Of a stretch of 6,691 nucleotides of DNA, positions 5,379-6,691 are shown one piece after another (position 1 is the first letter of the stretch; each line of letters begins with the position of its first letter). Origin of the DNA: a bacterium. Lineage in GTDB: Bacteria > Vulcanimicrobiota > Xenobia > RGZZ01. The notes below the pieces were generated by a model. That model worked only from the letters and a program-made list of their open reading frames with translations. It was not told the DNA's origin and did not search any database. The position numbers and the translations under genes are program-made. The stretch is taken from NCBI GenBank assembly GCA_021782195.1, contig JAJXVI010000142.1, positions 1 to 6,691 of the forward strand, written 5' to 3'.

Positions 5379-6596
5379 ATGTCGTCCAACTCTCCCGATG
5401 TGATTGTGGCGGGTGGTGGAATCGTCGGATTGGCCACTGCCATGCGCCTGCTTCAGCGTCTTCCAAGACTGCGTCTTCTTCTTCTTGAGAAGGAAGCCAG
5501 TCTTGCCACCCAGCAGACGGGGCACAACAGCGGGGTTCTGCATGCCGGGGTGTACTACGCACCTGGGTCCATGAAGGCCCGATTTTGCGTCGCGGGACGG
5601 AAGGCACTGCTTGAATTCTGCGCCGCTCGAGGGATTCCGGTACGCGTTTGCGGCAAGCTCATCGTGGCATCGCACGCTTCGGAGCTCACACGTCTGGACG
5701 AGCTCTTTGCGCGCGCTCGAGCAAACGGAGTGGAAGATGTTCGCATGCTCGAGGCGACTGCGATGCGCGAGATCGAACCGCACGTTGCGGGCGTGCGCGC
5801 ATTGCACGTTCCTTCCACGGCGGTCGTCGATTTTCGCGCCGTGGCGCAAGCCTGTGCTGACGAGGTTCGTGCTGCCGGGGGCGAGATTCGCGTCTCCTGT
5901 GCGGTTTTAGGGCTGCAGCGCCGGGCTGGAAGCGTGATCGTTCGCACGAATACTGGGGAGATCGAGACGAAGTCGCTTATCAGTTGCTGTGGCCTGTACG
6001 CCGACCGACTGGCAGAGCAGGCGGGTGCACCGCGTGACCTGCGCATCGTGCCGTTTCGCGGCGATTACTACGCAATCCGCGCGTCTCGTGCACATCTGTG
6101 TCGTGCGCTCATCTATCCCGTGCCGGATCCACGGTTTCCGTTTCTGGGTGTGCACTTTACGAGAACGCTGGACGGCACGGTGCTTGCAGGGCCGAACGCG
6201 GTGCTGGCTTTTGCACGTCAGGGGTATGAACGCCTGGATCTGAACCCCTTCGATCTTGCCGAGACGCTTCGGTGGCCGGGATTCTGGCGCATGGCCGCGC
6301 GTTACTGGCGGACCGGCATTGCCGAGATGTGGCGCGACTACAGCCGTCACGCCTATGTCCAGGCCATGCAGGCATATCTGCCAGCCCTGACTGACGACGA
6401 TGTTCTCGACGGGCCGTCGGGAGTACGTGCGCAGGGGCTTCGTCCGGACGGCCAGCTTCTGGACGATTTCTCCTTTTTTGCGTCTGAAGGTGTGCTCGCG
6501 GTGCGCAATGCCCCTTCTCCGGCGGCAACCTCCTCGCTGGCGCTGGCGGACGCGATTGTCGATGAGGCGCAACAGACACTGTCAACCCTGGCGTGA
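5379..6596 (+). CDS. lhgO: FAD-dependent L-2-hydroxyglutarate oxidase/dehydrogenase
   Basis: The 405-residue product is a DAO-superfamily flavoprotein that oxidises L-2-hydroxyglutarate to 2-oxoglutarate and passes electrons on, in E. coli to the membrane quinone pool. This recovers carbon and removes a metabolite that interferes with 2-oxoglutarate enzymes. Visible signatures are the FAD-binding IVAGGGIVGLATA (9-21) with the strand-end acidic LLLLEKE (33-39), and the LhgO hallmark QTGHNSGVLHAGVYYAPGS (46-64). Further matches to E. coli LhgO are LISCCGLYADRL (200-211), VPFRGDYY (224-231), LIYPVPDP (244-251), PFLGVHFTR (254-262), GPNAVLAF (271-278), SGVRAQGLRPDGQLLDDF (347-364) and the C-terminal NAPSPAATSSLALADAI (377-393), which closes over the flavin. 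It is slightly shorter than E. coli LhgO only at the C-terminal tail. The ATG at 5379 is chosen because the protein then starts just before the FAD motif. A TTG at 5325 would add 18 residues with no similarity; neither has a strong ribosome site (GAGGAG at 5344-5349 is too far away). No partner gene (csiD, gab) is in view. Confidence 0.93.
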   Translation: MSSNSPDVIVAGGGIVGLATAMRLLQRLPRLRLLLLEKEASLATQQTGHNSGVLHAGVYYAPGSMKARFCVAGRKALLEFCAARGIPVRVCGKLIVASHASELTRLDELFARARANGVEDVRMLEATAMREIEPHVAGVRALHVPSTAVVDFRAVAQACADEVRAAGGEIRVSCAVLGLQRRAGSVIVRTNTGEIETKSLISCCGLYADRLAEQAGAPRDLRIVPFRGDYYAIRASRAHLCRALIYPVPDPRFPFLGVHFTRTLDGTVLAGPNAVLAFARQGYERLDLNPFDLAETLRWPGFWRMAARYWRTGIAEMWRDYSRHAYVQAMQAYLPALTDDDVLDGPSGVRAQGLRPDGQLLDDFSFFASEGVLAVRNAPSPAATSSLALADAIVDEAQQTLSTLA

Positions 6597-6645
6597 GTTT
6601 CAGAGGGGGGCGCCTGTGTGAACCCCCGTGCTTGAGGCTGCGGAC

Positions 6646-6669
6646 GGGGACGCGGGCGGGGACGCGGGC
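6646..6669. repeat. Two tandem copies of a 12-base GC-rich unit
   Basis: GGGGACGCGGGC occurs twice head to tail (6646-6657 and 6658-6669), and GCGGAC just before it resembles half a further copy. It lies in the 95 bases after lhgO, where no gene is supported; a G-run (6605-6610) and a C-run (6623-6627) there could pair weakly. The repeat may continue or vary between strains. Confidence 0.7.
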
Positions 6670-6691
6670 GCAAGGTCCTCAAGGTGACCGC

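Noticed and set aside
6605..6627. G6/C5 pairing after lhgO as an intrinsic terminator
   Set aside because: The 12-base loop and absence of a T-run make it unconvincing; it is mentioned only in the repeat entry.
6353..6682. Minus-strand ORF with a repeated Arg-Pro N-terminus
   Set aside because: The Arg-Pro run is just the reverse reading of the 12-base GC repeat, and the rest is antisense to lhgO, whose + strand frame is certain.

Overview
The window is GC-rich and densely coded, with six substantial genes. It looks like a chromosomal segment of a Gram-negative, didermic bacterium. The prepilin next to a DUF7305-type pilus-associated protein, the transmembrane kinase-like protein with a beta-propeller, and the codon use would fit a myxobacterial or other deltaproteobacterial-type lineage. 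That placement is inference: no rRNA or other marker gene is present. I see no mobile element, CRISPR array, tRNA or rRNA.

Left part (1-1141, + strand): the C-terminal part of a DUF7305-like, repeat-rich surface or pilus-assembly protein. Its stop codon overlaps the start of a PilV-like type IV prepilin (TGATG), so the two are translationally coupled and probably belong to a minor-pilin operon that starts before the window.

Middle (1142-3262, + strand): a 201-base gap holds a perfect hairpin with a Shine-Dalgarno-like loop and a possible 21-codon leader ORF that runs into the next gene. That gene encodes a 639-residue protein with a degenerate Ser/Thr protein kinase fold, one transmembrane helix and a seven-repeat YVTN-type beta-propeller. 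Essentially all catalytic kinase residues are lost, so it reads as a membrane pseudokinase.

Right part (3263-6691): a TrmJ-like tRNA 2'-O-methyltransferase lies on the minus strand, convergent with the pseudokinase gene and divergent from a GT-B glycosyltransferase-like gene. The glycosyltransferase gene appears to start at a CTG codon. With that start only 32 bases separate the two divergent genes, and a 14-base perfect palindrome there covers the ribosome binding site and the first bases of the CTG. An FAD-dependent L-2-hydroxyglutarate oxidase/dehydrogenase (LhgO) follows on the + strand after 84 bases. The last 95 bases hold only a short tandem GC-rich repeat.

The pilus genes form one functional unit. 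The pseudokinase is a separate, probably envelope-sensing or scaffolding protein with no visible partner here. TrmJ and LhgO are housekeeping or metabolic genes, and the glycosyltransferase is of unknown specificity. The observations most worth a second look are the pseudokinase-propeller architecture, the CTG start with its palindrome, and the hairpin/leader ORF before the pseudokinase.
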